Counted from the stretch's first letter, positions 9,179 through 18,718 are shown. The stretch: DNA of 52,111 bases from CAYXVU01 sp964468725 (GCA_964468725.1 CAYXVU010000010.1:1-52111), one strand, 5' to 3'. Made by a program: numbers and translations. The notes: generated from the letters alone by a model not told the origin.

Positions 9179-12004
9179 TTAGTCGTGTCGCAGTGCGATC
9201 ATCGGATCAACTTTTGTTGCCCGTCGCGCCGGTAGCCAAGTCGCCAGCAAGGCGATGCCAGTTAGACAGAGCGAGACTCCGCCGAAAGTCAAAGGGTCAA
9301 AGGGACTCATATCAACCAGCACGAAGGCCAGCAAACGCGCTATGCCCGCGCCGCCGAGCAAGCCGATCACAATGCCAATGCCGATCAAGCGCATCCCTTG
9401 CCGGAGGAATAAAGTCAGAATGCTGCGCGATTCTGCTCCCAATGCGACGCGGATGCCGATCTCTCGCGTGCGTTGCGCGACGAGGAACGACATCACGCCA
9501 TAGAGCCCGATAGCCGCCAGCAACAATGCTAAGAGTCCCAGCGCAATGGCCAAGTTGGCGGCGATGCGAAACGGCGCGGTCTGCGTCTGTAGCCATTCCG
9601 CAGTGGATTTCACCGCCACTGTCGCATTTGGATTGAGAGCCAATACTTCCGCAGGCAGTCCCGCCATCACGCTGCCCGCCTCCGTGCGCGTGCGAACCAG
9701 CAGTTGCTCGCCGCCCCGACCGCCGGGGCGGAAGGGCAGGTAGACGAAAGACTTGTCGCGCTGGAAGACCAGACCGCTGACAACATCGCCGGTCACGCCG
9801 ATGACCTGATAAACGGGGAACTTTGCGAAATCCCCTACGTCCTCTACTTGCGGCAGGGTTTCGCTGTCGGCGACGACTCCTGACCAAATACCGATTGATT
9901 GTCCGAGGGCTTGACCGGGATCGTTGAATTGCGGCCAGAACTTGCGCGCCGCCGCCGCGCTGATGACCACTACGCGGTCGCCGGAATCGGCCTCTTGCGG
10001 GGTGAAGTTTCGCCCATGCAGCAAAGGAATACCGAGCGTTTTCAGATAGGTCGGCGAGACAATATCAAAGCTGGCGTTCTGAAGATTTGCTCCGGCGGCT
10101 TGACCCGGCAGCGCGACGACCATCTCCGATGCATAACCGGACAACGGCACACGTGAGACGCGGCTGACCGAATCCACATCCGGCAGAGCGCGCAGCCGTG
10201 CTTCCAACTGTTGGCGCAGGTTCTCCGTCTGTTGCGCTCTGGCAACCCCCAGATCGGTCTCAACCGTAAAGAGCCGCGTTGTTTCAAACCCCGTGTCAAT
10301 GCTTTGTAACTTTTGCAGATTCCGAGTCAGCAGCCCCGCGCTGACCAACAACACCAGCGAGAAAGCCATCTGCATAACGATCAGCCCGTTTCGCAACCGT
10401 GACTGGCTCAGGTGTTTGCCAAAAACGGAGCCTTCGCCTTTGAGCGCCGATGTCAGACTGGGGCGCGACGCCTGCAACGCTGGAGCCAGCCCTGCCACCA
10501 GACCGGAAAGCAACGCCATCAACAACGTAAAGCCGAAGACTCGATAATCAGGTTCCAGATTGAGCGCCATCGAAGCCCGGAAAGTGGCAGAGACCGGGAA
10601 GCGCGACAGCAGCAACGGATACAATACGCTCAATGACCACCACGCCAGCGACAAACCGAGCGTGCCCCCGACCAGCGCAATCAACAGACTTTCGGTCAGC
10701 AATTGGCGAATGATGCGCCATCGTGTTGCACCCATCGCCAGCCGCGTGGCGATCTCCTTCTGCCGACGGGCGGCACGCGCCAGCATCAGGTTGGTCACAT
10801 TGGCGCAGGCAATCAGCAACACCATAGCCACCGATAGCGGCAGCAGCAGGAATACCTCTCCACCATTTTCCCCATCGTCCAACGAGACAAAGCCGGGAGC
10901 GCGGTTGATTCTTACCGCGACATTGCGATTTTCACCGAGGCGATCTTCGCCGGGATAGTCGCGCGCCAGTTGCGCTGTCAATTGACTCAACTCCGCCTGC
11001 GCCTGTGCCGCGGTTATCCCCGGCTTCAAGCGCCCCAACATATGGAAACTGGCGGCCATCCGGTCTGTATGCCACGGGCGTTGCGGCCCTCGCCCCGATT
11101 GGTAAAGCGATTCGCGCATCATCAAGGGCAACCAACAGGCAGGCCGGTTCGGCGTTGTGCCGATGAACTCCTTGCTGGTCACGCCGATGATCTCGAACGG
11201 CTGGCCGGAGAGCCGTATGGTCTTCCCGATGATCTGCGGGTCGCTGCCAAATGCTCGCTCCCAGAAATAATGGCTCAACACGGCCACCGGATGAGCGTCG
11301 GGCGCGACTTCTTCTTCGGGCAGAAACCCGCGCCCCATCGCCATCTCGGCGCCAAGCAAGGAGAAATAATTGGCCGCCACCAATTGGCAGGAGACCTGAC
11401 CGAACTCTTCCCGCTGCGACGGTCCCTCGTCCGACTTCGCATGTTCGACCCCCAGCGTAGCGCCGGTCTCGCTCATCAGCGTCAGTCCGGCCAGGGTCTG
11501 CGAATAGGCGGCATAATCCTGATAATCTCGGTAAGAGAAGCGCCGCGCCCGTTTGCCCGGCTCCGCTACCCCGCGAATCTCTACCACACTCTCCGCATCT
11601 TTTAGTGGCAACGGCTTCAAGACCAGCGCATTGAAGACGGTAAACAATGCTGTATTCACACCGATGCCAAATGCCAGGGTCAAGAGCACGACCACGCTGA
11701 AGCCCGGATTTTGCAAAAGCATCTTGATGCCAAACCGCACATCCTGAATCATCTCATCCTCCCAACGCTTCGGTTGCAAGAGCAGCGCGTCCCAAAACGC
11801 GCCAAGACTGCGGCGCAACAGGTCAAATTTGTTGCGCCAATTGAGTCGGTCCCACTCGGCCAGTAATCGTTCGCGGTGGTGCAATTCGGCCTGCCACTCT
11901 TCGCGCCAATCGGCGCGCAGCCGTCGCGGCACAATCACGCCAATCAAGCGAACCAGCCACAAACAGATTCTTCCTGTATTCCGCATTCCGTAATCATTAA
12001 TCAT
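9179..12004 (-). CDS. P4: ADOP-family duplicated permease, type-2 prefix
   Basis: 941 aa from the ATG at 12004, which overlaps the P5 stop in an ATGA arrangement; an in-frame ATG at 11986 matches the P5 start by homology and would give 935 aa. The type-2 prefix is followed by TM1 (LLTLAFGIGVNTALFTVFNA). Core 1 is of the B subtype (SYRDYQDYAAYSQ; GTTPNRPACWLPLMM). Core 2 is longer than in its neighbours, with about 25 extra residues (around GIWSGVVADSETLPQVED) before the conserved IGVTGDV strand. The 35 bases at 11951-11985 are identical to 14629-14663 at the start of P5, marking a duplicated leader. Confidence 0.92.
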   Translation of the reverse strand: MINDYGMRNTGRICLWLVRLIGVIVPRRLRADWREEWQAELHHRERLLAEWDRLNWRNKFDLLRRSLGAFWDALLLQPKRWEDEMIQDVRFGIKMLLQNPGFSVVVLLTLAFGIGVNTALFTVFNALVLKPLPLKDAESVVEIRGVAEPGKRARRFSYRDYQDYAAYSQTLAGLTLMSETGATLGVEHAKSDEGPSQREEFGQVSCQLVAANYFSLLGAEMAMGRGFLPEEEVAPDAHPVAVLSHYFWERAFGSDPQIIGKTIRLSGQPFEIIGVTSKEFIGTTPNRPACWLPLMMRESLYQSGRGPQRPWHTDRMAASFHMLGRLKPGITAAQAQAELSQLTAQLARDYPGEDRLGENRNVAVRINRAPGFVSLDDGENGGEVFLLLPLSVAMVLLIACANVTNLMLARAARRQKEIATRLAMGATRWRIIRQLLTESLLIALVGGTLGLSLAWWSLSVLYPLLLSRFPVSATFRASMALNLEPDYRVFGFTLLMALLSGLVAGLAPALQASRPSLTSALKGEGSVFGKHLSQSRLRNGLIVMQMAFSLVLLVSAGLLTRNLQKLQSIDTGFETTRLFTVETDLGVARAQQTENLRQQLEARLRALPDVDSVSRVSRVPLSGYASEMVVALPGQAAGANLQNASFDIVSPTYLKTLGIPLLHGRNFTPQEADSGDRVVVISAAAARKFWPQFNDPGQALGQSIGIWSGVVADSETLPQVEDVGDFAKFPVYQVIGVTGDVVSGLVFQRDKSFVYLPFRPGGRGGEQLLVRTRTEAGSVMAGLPAEVLALNPNATVAVKSTAEWLQTQTAPFRIAANLAIALGLLALLLAAIGLYGVMSFLVAQRTREIGIRVALGAESRSILTLFLRQGMRLIGIGIVIGLLGGAGIARLLAFVLVDMSPFDPLTFGGVSLCLTGIALLATWLPARRATKVDPMIALRHD

Positions 12005-14664
12005 TCGCGCCGCAATGCAACCAGGGGGTTAATTCGCGTCGCCCGCTGCGCGGGAATGTAAGACGCCAACAAGGCCGCGCCCGCCAGCACCAGTGTGATG
12101 GCTGTAAAGGTCAGCGGATCAGTGGCGCCGATGCCGAACAGCAGACTTTTGACCAATTGCGCCAACGCCAACGCGCCGAGCAGGCCGATGCCAATGCCCA
12201 GCGCCGTCAGCTTCGCGCCATGTTTGAGCACCAGCACCAGCACCTGGCGGCGCTGCGCACCTAGCGCCAGCCGCACGCCGATTTCATTAGTGCGTTCGGC
12301 GACGCTGTACGACATCACGCCGTAAATACCCACCGCCGCCAATGCCAGAGCCAGCAAGGCGAAGACGCCAAGCAATTCGGCGACGATACTCGAGCCTGCG
12401 AGGTCTTCGAACAGCAGTTGATCCATTGACCGCACTTCAAAGACCGGCAGTTTGGGATCGACGTTACGCGCCGCCTGACGCACGGCGGCGATGAAATCGA
12501 GCGGCGCGCCTGCCGTGCGAACGGCGATGGACAATTCGCGCACAGGTTGTTGCGCGTGGGGAAAATAAATCTGCGGCAATGGGGGGTTGTTCACGTCATC
12601 ATTGCGCACGTCGTTGACCACGCCGACAATGGCGACCCAATCCACCGCCGCCTGATTGTCGGCGGCTGCCGACCGCTCCAGTTTGAAGCGTTGACCAAGC
12701 GCGTCGCCGTTCGGCCAATATTTACGTGCCATCGTTTCGCTAATAACCGCGACGCGCTGGGCGGTGGCGGAATCCTGCGCGGTCAGCGTCCGCCCTGCGC
12801 GCAACCAAATGCCGAGTGCTTCGAAATAGCCGGGTGTGACGACTAGATCAATCGCCCAGGGTTTGTCGTTGGGGTCGGCGACCGGACGGCCCTCAATGGC
12901 GAGTGTGCGGCGCGCATTGCGGCTGCTGCCAGCCAGCGGCAACCGATTAATCGCGCCGACCGCTTGAATGCCGGGTTGCGTTTGCAGTTCGCTTTGTACG
13001 CGTCGGTAAAAGTCGCGCACCTGTTCATCCGTTCCGTAATCGCGCTCCGGCAACGCCACGCGCAGCGTCAGCAGTTGACTGGTTTCAAAGCCCGGCTCGA
13101 CGCGCTGGAAGTTGATGACCGTGCGGATCATCAGCCCGGCGACCACCAGCAACATAAGCGACAGCGCGATTTCCGCGACGATCAATCCCTTACGCATCCG
13201 GTGTGCGCGTGGACCCTGCGCCGCGCCACGCCCACCTTCCTTCAAGGCTTCGTTCAGCACCGGGCGGGTGGCTTGCCAGGCGGGCGCAAGCCCGAAGGCC
13301 AACACTGCAATCAAGACCAACAACGTCGTGTAACCCAGCACGCGCCCGTCAATCACGGCTTCATTCAACAGCGGCAGGACGCTGCCGTATTTCGCATTGA
13401 CCAGCTTGATGCCCCAATACGCTAACCCCATCCCGAACACGCCGCCGCCGAGCGCCAGCAGCAGGTTTTCGGTCAGCAGTTGCCGGATCAGCCGCCAACG
13501 ATGCGCGCCTAGCGCCAGCCGCACAGCAACCTCCTTTTGCCGCGCGGCGGCGCGGGCAAGTTGCAAATTGGCGATGTTGGCGCAGGCGATCAACAACACA
13601 GCCAGCACTACGCCCATCAACAAGGTGAAGGCCAGACGGCCTTCCGGCCCCCATAACACCTCGCGCACGCCCAGCACTTGCGCATTCCAACCGGCATTGG
13701 TCGTCGGGAATTGTTCGGCCAGCCGCGCCGTGACGCCGTCCAATTCCGCAGCCGCCTGTGCTTCCGTCACGCCCGGATTCAAACGCCCGACGACGATCAG
13801 CGCGCGGCGATTGCGGTCGGCTTGTTGCGGCGTGAACACCAGCGGTTCCCAAACGTCGCTTTCTTCATAGAACCGGAAATCGGCAGGCGTGATGCCGATC
13901 ACCGTGACGGTTGCGCCGTCCAGCACAATGGTTTGCCCAATGATGTTCGGGTCGCCAGCAAAGCGCCGTTGCCAGAATTGATGCCCAAGCACGACGACGC
14001 GGCTGGCTTCCGCGCGATCTTCGTCCGGCAGGAACACGCGCCCGCGCTCGGACTGGATGCCGAGCGTCGGAAAGAAGTTGGGCGTCACGCGCAAACTCGA
14101 AACGCGCTCCGGCACGCCATCGCCGGTCAGCGTTCGCGTGTCGCCGGAAAAGGCGGCCAGCGAAGAAAAGCTCTCGGTTTGGGCGCGCCAATCCAGATAA
14201 TCCAGCTCCGACACCGGGTTTTGCAGCGCCTCGCTTGCCCGATTCGACGACCAGACGAAGACGACGCGATCCGGTTCCGCGAAGGTGATGATGCGATTCA
14301 TCACCGCGTTGATGTAGGTGTACACCGTCGTGTTGACGCCGATGCCCAGTGCCAGCGTCAACAGCGCTACAATAGTGAAGCTTTTGTGTTTGAACAACAT
14401 GCGTGCGCCGAAGCGCAGGTCTTGAAACATTTCGTCCTCCAGTCTGCGTGGTTGCAAAAGCAGTGCATCCCAAAACGCGCCGAGACTGCGACGCAACAGG
14501 TCAAACTTGTAGTGCCAGTCAAGCCGCTCCCACTCGGCCAACATCAATTCGCGGTGGCGCAACTCGGCTTGCCACTCTGCGCGCCAATCGGCGCGCAGCC
14601 GTCGCGGCACGATTACGCCAATCAGATGAACCAGCCACAAACAGATTCTTCCTGTATTCCGCAC
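12001..14664 (-). CDS. P5: ADOP-family duplicated permease, type-2 prefix
   Basis: 887 aa. A GTG start at 14664 is chosen because the N-terminus MRNTGRICLWLV aligns with P4 and no ATG is available; GAAGG lies about 12 bases upstream. After the prefix come TM1 (LLTLALGIGVNTTVYTYINAV), an A-subtype core 1 (ELDYLDWRAQTESF; FRFYEESDVWEPL), coupling motif 1 (ARQKEVAVRLALGA), and TM2-TM5. The C-terminus (RINPLVALRRE, with PAQRATR where most copies have PARRATK) is the most divergent in the operon. The stop overlaps the P4 start by 4 bp; 20 bp separate it from P6. Confidence 0.92.
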   Translation of the reverse strand: MRNTGRICLWLVHLIGVIVPRRLRADWRAEWQAELRHRELMLAEWERLDWHYKFDLLRRSLGAFWDALLLQPRRLEDEMFQDLRFGARMLFKHKSFTIVALLTLALGIGVNTTVYTYINAVMNRIITFAEPDRVVFVWSSNRASEALQNPVSELDYLDWRAQTESFSSLAAFSGDTRTLTGDGVPERVSSLRVTPNFFPTLGIQSERGRVFLPDEDRAEASRVVVLGHQFWQRRFAGDPNIIGQTIVLDGATVTVIGITPADFRFYEESDVWEPLVFTPQQADRNRRALIVVGRLNPGVTEAQAAAELDGVTARLAEQFPTTNAGWNAQVLGVREVLWGPEGRLAFTLLMGVVLAVLLIACANIANLQLARAAARQKEVAVRLALGAHRWRLIRQLLTENLLLALGGGVFGMGLAYWGIKLVNAKYGSVLPLLNEAVIDGRVLGYTTLLVLIAVLAFGLAPAWQATRPVLNEALKEGGRGAAQGPRAHRMRKGLIVAEIALSLMLLVVAGLMIRTVINFQRVEPGFETSQLLTLRVALPERDYGTDEQVRDFYRRVQSELQTQPGIQAVGAINRLPLAGSSRNARRTLAIEGRPVADPNDKPWAIDLVVTPGYFEALGIWLRAGRTLTAQDSATAQRVAVISETMARKYWPNGDALGQRFKLERSAAADNQAAVDWVAIVGVVNDVRNDDVNNPPLPQIYFPHAQQPVRELSIAVRTAGAPLDFIAAVRQAARNVDPKLPVFEVRSMDQLLFEDLAGSSIVAELLGVFALLALALAAVGIYGVMSYSVAERTNEIGVRLALGAQRRQVLVLVLKHGAKLTALGIGIGLLGALALAQLVKSLLFGIGATDPLTFTAITLVLAGAALLASYIPAQRATRINPLVALRRE

Positions 14665-14684
14665 TTAGCCCACCGCCTTCGCCA

Positions 14685-17360
14685 TCAGTCGTGCCGCAGT
14701 GCCACCATCGGATCAACCTTCGTCGCCCTCCACGCCGGTATCCAGCAGGCCAGCAGAGCAATGACAGAAAGCAGCAAAGCGATGGCGATATAGGTCAGCG
14801 GGTCAGTTGCGCTCACTCCGAAGAGCAACGATTCGAGCCAGCGTGCGAAGAGCAGAGCGCAGGCCAGCCCCACGCCAACCCCCAGCAACGTCATCTTCAT
14901 CCCCTGTCCGAGCACCAACTTGAACACATCAGACAGTCGCGCGCCCATCGCCATGCGAATCCCAAATTCTTGGGTGCGCTGCGCGACGGTGTAGGCCATC
15001 ACTCCGTAGATGCCAATGCTGCCTAACAACAAGGCGATCAGAGCGAAGCTGCCTAATAGGGTCAGATTGAAGCGGCGCGTGGCGCTGTGCAGCGTCAGGT
15101 ACTCCGCCATCGTGCGAACGTTAGAAATCGGCTGCTCGCGGTCAATAGCCTGAATCTCTTGTTTGATCGGATTGATGAAGCCGTTTGCATCCGATGAGGT
15201 CTTTACGACCAAATCCATTGAGCGCGTCAAGTCGGCCAGCCAACGCGGAGGGATTTGTAGATAAGGGCGATAAATCTCTACGCGTTCCGGCGCGTCGAGC
15301 CCGCGTTGCTTGACGCGCCGCACCACGCCGACGATCTCCCGCCAGGGTTCTTCCGCACCTGCAAACTTCACGCGTTTGCCCAATGCGTCATCGAGTCGTT
15401 GGTTTGGCAGATGACGCCGCACAAAGCCTTCGTCCACAATGACGACGAGGGGAGAGGTTGCCGTGTCCTGCGTGGTAAAACTACGTCCAGTCAGCAACCG
15501 GATGCCCATCGTCTGGTGATAGGAAGGACTGATCGAGCGGCTGATGGCGACCGGATTGGTGTCGCCGGTTTGCGGTTGTCCTTCGATTTGATAGTTGTCG
15601 CTGTCACTGCCGCCAAGCGGAACCCCATTGCTGAAACTGACGCTCTCTACTCCCGGCAGGATCGTCACCCGCGCTTCGACCTCTCGCAGAAAGGCGAGCG
15701 TCTGTGTGGCTTCCGCATACTTCGCATCCGGCAAGCGGATCCGCATGGTCAAAACATTGTCCGGGTTAAACCCTGGATCTACTTCCATGAGTTGTTGAAA
15801 GCTCCGCAATAACAGCCCCGCTCCGACCAGCAGGAGCAGCGACAAGGCCACCTCGGCAACGACCAGTGATTGGCGCAATCGCTGCCCGCCGCCTGCCGAA
15901 CTGCGCCCGCCTTCCTTTAACGTATCGTGCAGATTCGCGCGGGTGGTCTGCAAAGCCGGAGCCAGTCCGAAAATGACTCCGGCGGAGCAGGTCACCAGCA
16001 AGGTAAAGAGCAGCACCTGCCCGTCAATATGGACTTCGTAGAGTCGGGGTAGATTAGTCGGATTGAAAGCCAGCAACACCTCAATACCCAACTTGGCCAG
16101 CAACAGACCGGCCAGCCCGCCCGTCAGAGCGAGCAGCAGGCTTTCGGTCAACAGTTGCCGCACGATGCGCCAGCGCCGCGCTCCTAATGCCAAACGGAGA
16201 GCGATCTCTTTGCGCCGCGTTGCGCCGCGCGCCAACAGGAGATTGGCGACATTGGCACAGGCAATCAACAACACCATCACGACCGCACCGAGAATGGTCA
16301 GAAACGCAGGGCGCAAATCACCGACATAATCTTCATAGAGCGACCGGAGGTGTACCGACTTCCCGGCATTGGCTTCCGGGTATTGCGCTGCCAATCCTGC
16401 GGCCAAACTCGCCATCTCCGCTTGCGCCTGTTGCCGTGTGACATTGGGCTTCAACCGCCCCACCATCCATAACAGCGGGTTGGCCGTTCGGGTATGCATG
16501 TATTCCTGATTGAGCAATCGCCCCATCGGATAGAAGATCGTGTCGCTGGTTGGTCCGTAAAACTCGAAGTCGGGACGCAGCACTCCAATGACCGTCCAGA
16601 TTTCCGAGTTGAGGGTCACAGTTTTGCCGATGATGTCCGGTCTGCCGCCAAACTGCTGTTGCCAAAATCCATGCGTCAGGATGATGACGCGCTCACAATC
16701 GCGTTGATCTTCGGCTGGGGTAAAGAGCCTGCCGAGTTGCGGTTGCACTTCGAGCGTCGGGAAGAAATCGGAGGTGACCCATTTGCCGATGAAGCGTTGC
16801 GCTTCCCCTTCTCCGGTCAAAATCATGCCGACCGTAACCGCTGCCGCCATCGCCTCAAACACCGTCTGCTGCGCCCGCAAATCCATAAAATTCGGATAAG
16901 CCATTTGAATCCGATCTCCGGCCTGCGAGACTTGAAAGAGCCGCACGATGCGCTCGGCATTCGGATAGGGCAGCGGGCGCAGCAACACGCCGCGCACGAC
17001 GCTAAAGATCGCCGTATTCGCGCCAATCCCGAGCGCCAAGGTTAGGATGGCAATCAAGGTCATTCCTCGATGTTTGAAGAGCAAGCGCAACCCGAAACGT
17101 AAATCTTGAAACACTTCATCCTCCAATCGTCGCGGTTGTAACCACAGAGCGTCCCATACGGCGCCCAACGAGCGGCGGAAGAGGTCGAAGCGGCTCGAGC
17201 GGTCAAGCCGCTCCCACTCCGCCAGCAGCCGCTCCCGATAGCGCAACTCGGCTTCCCACTCCCCGCGCCAGTCGGCGCGCAGCCGTCGCGGCACGAACAC
17301 CCCTAAAAAGTGGATCAACCAATGGTGTGGTTTGCGAATCTGCCGATCTTGCCTCTGCAA
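14685..17360 (-). CDS. P6: ADOP-family duplicated permease, type-2 prefix, first permease of PadR 2 operon
   Basis: 891 aa. The only plausible start is TTG at 17360: a strong AGGAGGG lies six bases upstream and no ATG or GTG gives a full prefix. The prefix reads FLGVFVPRRLRADWRGEW, followed by RRSLGAVWDALWLQP. Core 1 is of the A subtype (AYPNFMDLRAQQTVF; FEFYGPTSDTIFYPMG). Coupling motifs are ATRRKEIALRLALGA and AQRTQEFGIRMAMGA (F where most copies have I). It starts 26 bp downstream of the padR 2 stop. The weak initiation codon could lower its yield relative to the regulator. Confidence 0.92.
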   Translation of the reverse strand: MQRQDRQIRKPHHWLIHFLGVFVPRRLRADWRGEWEAELRYRERLLAEWERLDRSSRFDLFRRSLGAVWDALWLQPRRLEDEVFQDLRFGLRLLFKHRGMTLIAILTLALGIGANTAIFSVVRGVLLRPLPYPNAERIVRLFQVSQAGDRIQMAYPNFMDLRAQQTVFEAMAAAVTVGMILTGEGEAQRFIGKWVTSDFFPTLEVQPQLGRLFTPAEDQRDCERVIILTHGFWQQQFGGRPDIIGKTVTLNSEIWTVIGVLRPDFEFYGPTSDTIFYPMGRLLNQEYMHTRTANPLLWMVGRLKPNVTRQQAQAEMASLAAGLAAQYPEANAGKSVHLRSLYEDYVGDLRPAFLTILGAVVMVLLIACANVANLLLARGATRRKEIALRLALGARRWRIVRQLLTESLLLALTGGLAGLLLAKLGIEVLLAFNPTNLPRLYEVHIDGQVLLFTLLVTCSAGVIFGLAPALQTTRANLHDTLKEGGRSSAGGGQRLRQSLVVAEVALSLLLLVGAGLLLRSFQQLMEVDPGFNPDNVLTMRIRLPDAKYAEATQTLAFLREVEARVTILPGVESVSFSNGVPLGGSDSDNYQIEGQPQTGDTNPVAISRSISPSYHQTMGIRLLTGRSFTTQDTATSPLVVIVDEGFVRRHLPNQRLDDALGKRVKFAGAEEPWREIVGVVRRVKQRGLDAPERVEIYRPYLQIPPRWLADLTRSMDLVVKTSSDANGFINPIKQEIQAIDREQPISNVRTMAEYLTLHSATRRFNLTLLGSFALIALLLGSIGIYGVMAYTVAQRTQEFGIRMAMGARLSDVFKLVLGQGMKMTLLGVGVGLACALLFARWLESLLFGVSATDPLTYIAIALLLSVIALLACWIPAWRATKVDPMVALRHD

Positions 17361-17386
17361 ATCTCGCCCTCCTGCCCACCCTCGCT

Positions 17387-17713
17387 TTAACTCTCTTCGC
17401 GCGCCGGTTTGGTGGACTTCGCTAGCGGCGTCTGTTCGAGCAACTTGTAGCGTTTGGCGGCTTCGGCCAGTGCATCTTCGCCGTCGCGCGTCAGTTCATA
17501 GTATTTGCGCGGCGGGCGCATCTCCTGTTGCGCGATGCTGTGCTTCTCCCATTTTGAGGTGACCAACCCCGCTTCTTCCAATCGCCGCAAGGCCGGATAG
17601 ATCGTGCCGCTCGGCAACCCGGTTATGTCCATAATGTCGAAGCCATAACGATAGCCGTTGGCCAGCGCCTGCAAAATGATGGTTGCCGAAAAGGATAGAT
17701 AGCCTTTTCCCAT
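17387..17713 (-). CDS. PadR-family transcriptional regulator 2
   Basis: 108 aa winged-helix protein. It shows the PadR hallmarks ILQALANGYRYGFDIM, GTIYPALRRLEEAGLV and RKYYELTRDGEDAL, and a short charged tail. Start ATG 17713 has a strong AAGGAGG site. It is followed within 26 bp by P6 and then by four more permeases, so it most likely controls the whole five-permease operon. Its sequence differs clearly from regulator 1, and the two upstream palindromes differ too, which suggests separate regulons rather than cross-control. The inducing signal is unknown. Confidence 0.93.
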   Translation of the reverse strand: MGKGYLSFSATIILQALANGYRYGFDIMDITGLPSGTIYPALRRLEEAGLVTSKWEKHSIAQQEMRPPRKYYELTRDGEDALAEAAKRYKLLEQTPLAKSTKPAREES

Positions 17714-17771
17714 ACCTCTCCTCCTTGGTGTCGTCAGTTGCCGAGTTGTCGCTTTCTTATGTCGTTTACTG

Positions 17772-17801
17772 TTTATATAGATCGCTACATAGGGTTGTCA
17801 A
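17772..17801 (-). promoter_or_regulatory. Sigma70-type promoter of the padR 2 / five-permease operon
   Basis: Reading the minus strand, TTGACA (complement of 17796-17801) is followed after 16-18 bases by an overlapping TATATA/TATAAA (complement of 17772-17779). This lies 59 bp upstream of the padR 2 ATG and is the best promoter match in the window. Confidence 0.7.
17774..17791. promoter_or_regulatory. Candidate PadR 2 operator inside the promoter
   Basis: The 18-bp near-palindrome TATATAG-ATCG-CTACATA (6 of 7 arm bases pair) fills the spacer between the -35 and -10 boxes. Its ATRTAG/CTAYAT arms resemble known PadR-family dyads. A repressor bound here would occlude RNA polymerase, implying negative autoregulation of padR 2 and P6-P2. 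Confidence 0.6.
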
Positions 17802-18217
17802 ACCATTTTTACTTGCCGCTTGAAGAAAGTTCGGGCGGGGCATTGTCGGGCGGTGCGAGAAAGAGCCAGGGAAAGAGAAAAGGTTATACAGTCAGCGATT
17901 GGGTCAATGGGATTGCGAACCGGAAGATAGGCGCAGGAATTGCGCCCCTTCAGGAGCAGTCAGAAGCGCATACGATTAAGGTGTCGGGCTTTGACAACCT
18001 ACCCTAATTGTCGGAACTTGACGACCGACCTCGCCGACTCATGAATCGTATAGGCCCCTGACAAGCAATCGTTGCCTGCGCTCAGGACAGGGCGGCAACG
18101 ACCGCAGGCGCGCTGCCGCTCGGGAAGACCGGGAGGTGCAAGCTTGTCACCTGCGGTTTACCTAATGCAGCATGGTTGCGGTAACGCTGCAAATTTCTGC
18201 AAGCAGGACAAGCCATA

Positions 18218-18718
18218 ATGGAGAGAGGGCAAAGATCGCCGCTTCTTTCAGCGGGAAAAGGGGAACGTCTTTCCGTTACAGTAGACCCGAACTCGCTGCA
18301 CGAAGGCCATAACCTCGCCGGAGACATCTGGATCGAAGTTGATGATTTCTGTTTTCCATCAATCCACTGGGGCGATTTCCCCGAGATCATCTTGAGTTGG
18401 TGGCTCGACGCTTTATTGACACTCTGGACAGGGGAGCGTCTTCACGCAGAGTGCCTCTTTATGGATGGCCCCTATTCATACGAAGTTGTAAGAGCAGAGG
18501 GCAAGCATATCCTACGATGTTATTATGACCCGCGTGCTCGGAGGGAAGTTAAGAGAGAAGCAGAGATTGATTTAGTTCAGCTTTTGCAGCAAGTCCTCAA
18601 CGCGGCATTCATCATAAGCGAAGCGAGCCGCAAGCGCGGATGGAGAACCCCGGACACAGAGAGGTTGGAATCACGATTCAGATATATTGATCGGGCGATG
18701 AACTCGAAATCTGGCTGA
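18218..18718 (+). CDS. Hypothetical protein, 166 aa
   Basis: Not recognised with confidence. It looks like a real small soluble protein, with no signal peptide. It has an acidic, tryptophan-rich first half (DIWIEVDDF, then SIHWGDFPEIILSWWLDALL), a middle strand region (GPYSYEVVRAEGKHILRCYY), and a charged helical C-terminal part (REAEIDLVQLLQQVLNAA). Start ATG 18218 has AGGA about 11 bases upstream. It could be a small immunity-like or accessory protein, but nothing here proves that. It is divergent from padR 2 and co-directional with the DinB-like gene 201 bp downstream. Confidence 0.6.
   Translation: MERGQRSPLLSAGKGERLSVTVDPNSLHEGHNLAGDIWIEVDDFCFPSIHWGDFPEIILSWWLDALLTLWTGERLHAECLFMDGPYSYEVVRAEGKHILRCYYDPRARREVKREAEIDLVQLLQQVLNAAFIISEASRKRGWRTPDTERLESRFRYIDRAMNSKSG

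Larger units (their letters stand above)
17714..18217. other. 504-bp intergenic region between padR 2 and the plus-strand hypothetical gene
   Basis: It holds the padR 2 promoter and operator. Further right are a TTGACA at 17991 on the plus strand without a good -10 partner, and a short stem CGTTGCC/GGCAACG near 18069-18100. I found no believable gene. A plus-strand reading frame at 17738-18007 runs through the promoter and shows no family features. Confidence 0.6.

Noticed and set aside
13678..14793. Long plus-strand open frame (371 codons) across the P5 start
   Set aside because: Same kind of antisense shadow; it runs over the P5 prefix and the P6 end, with His/Arg-rich composition and no fold motif.
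17738..18007. Plus-strand 89-codon open frame upstream of the hypothetical gene
   Set aside because: It covers the padR 2 promoter and operator and shows no family features or convincing start.
18082..18390. Minus-strand 102-codon open frame over the hypothetical gene
   Set aside because: It overlaps the plus-strand gene, which has the more protein-like composition.
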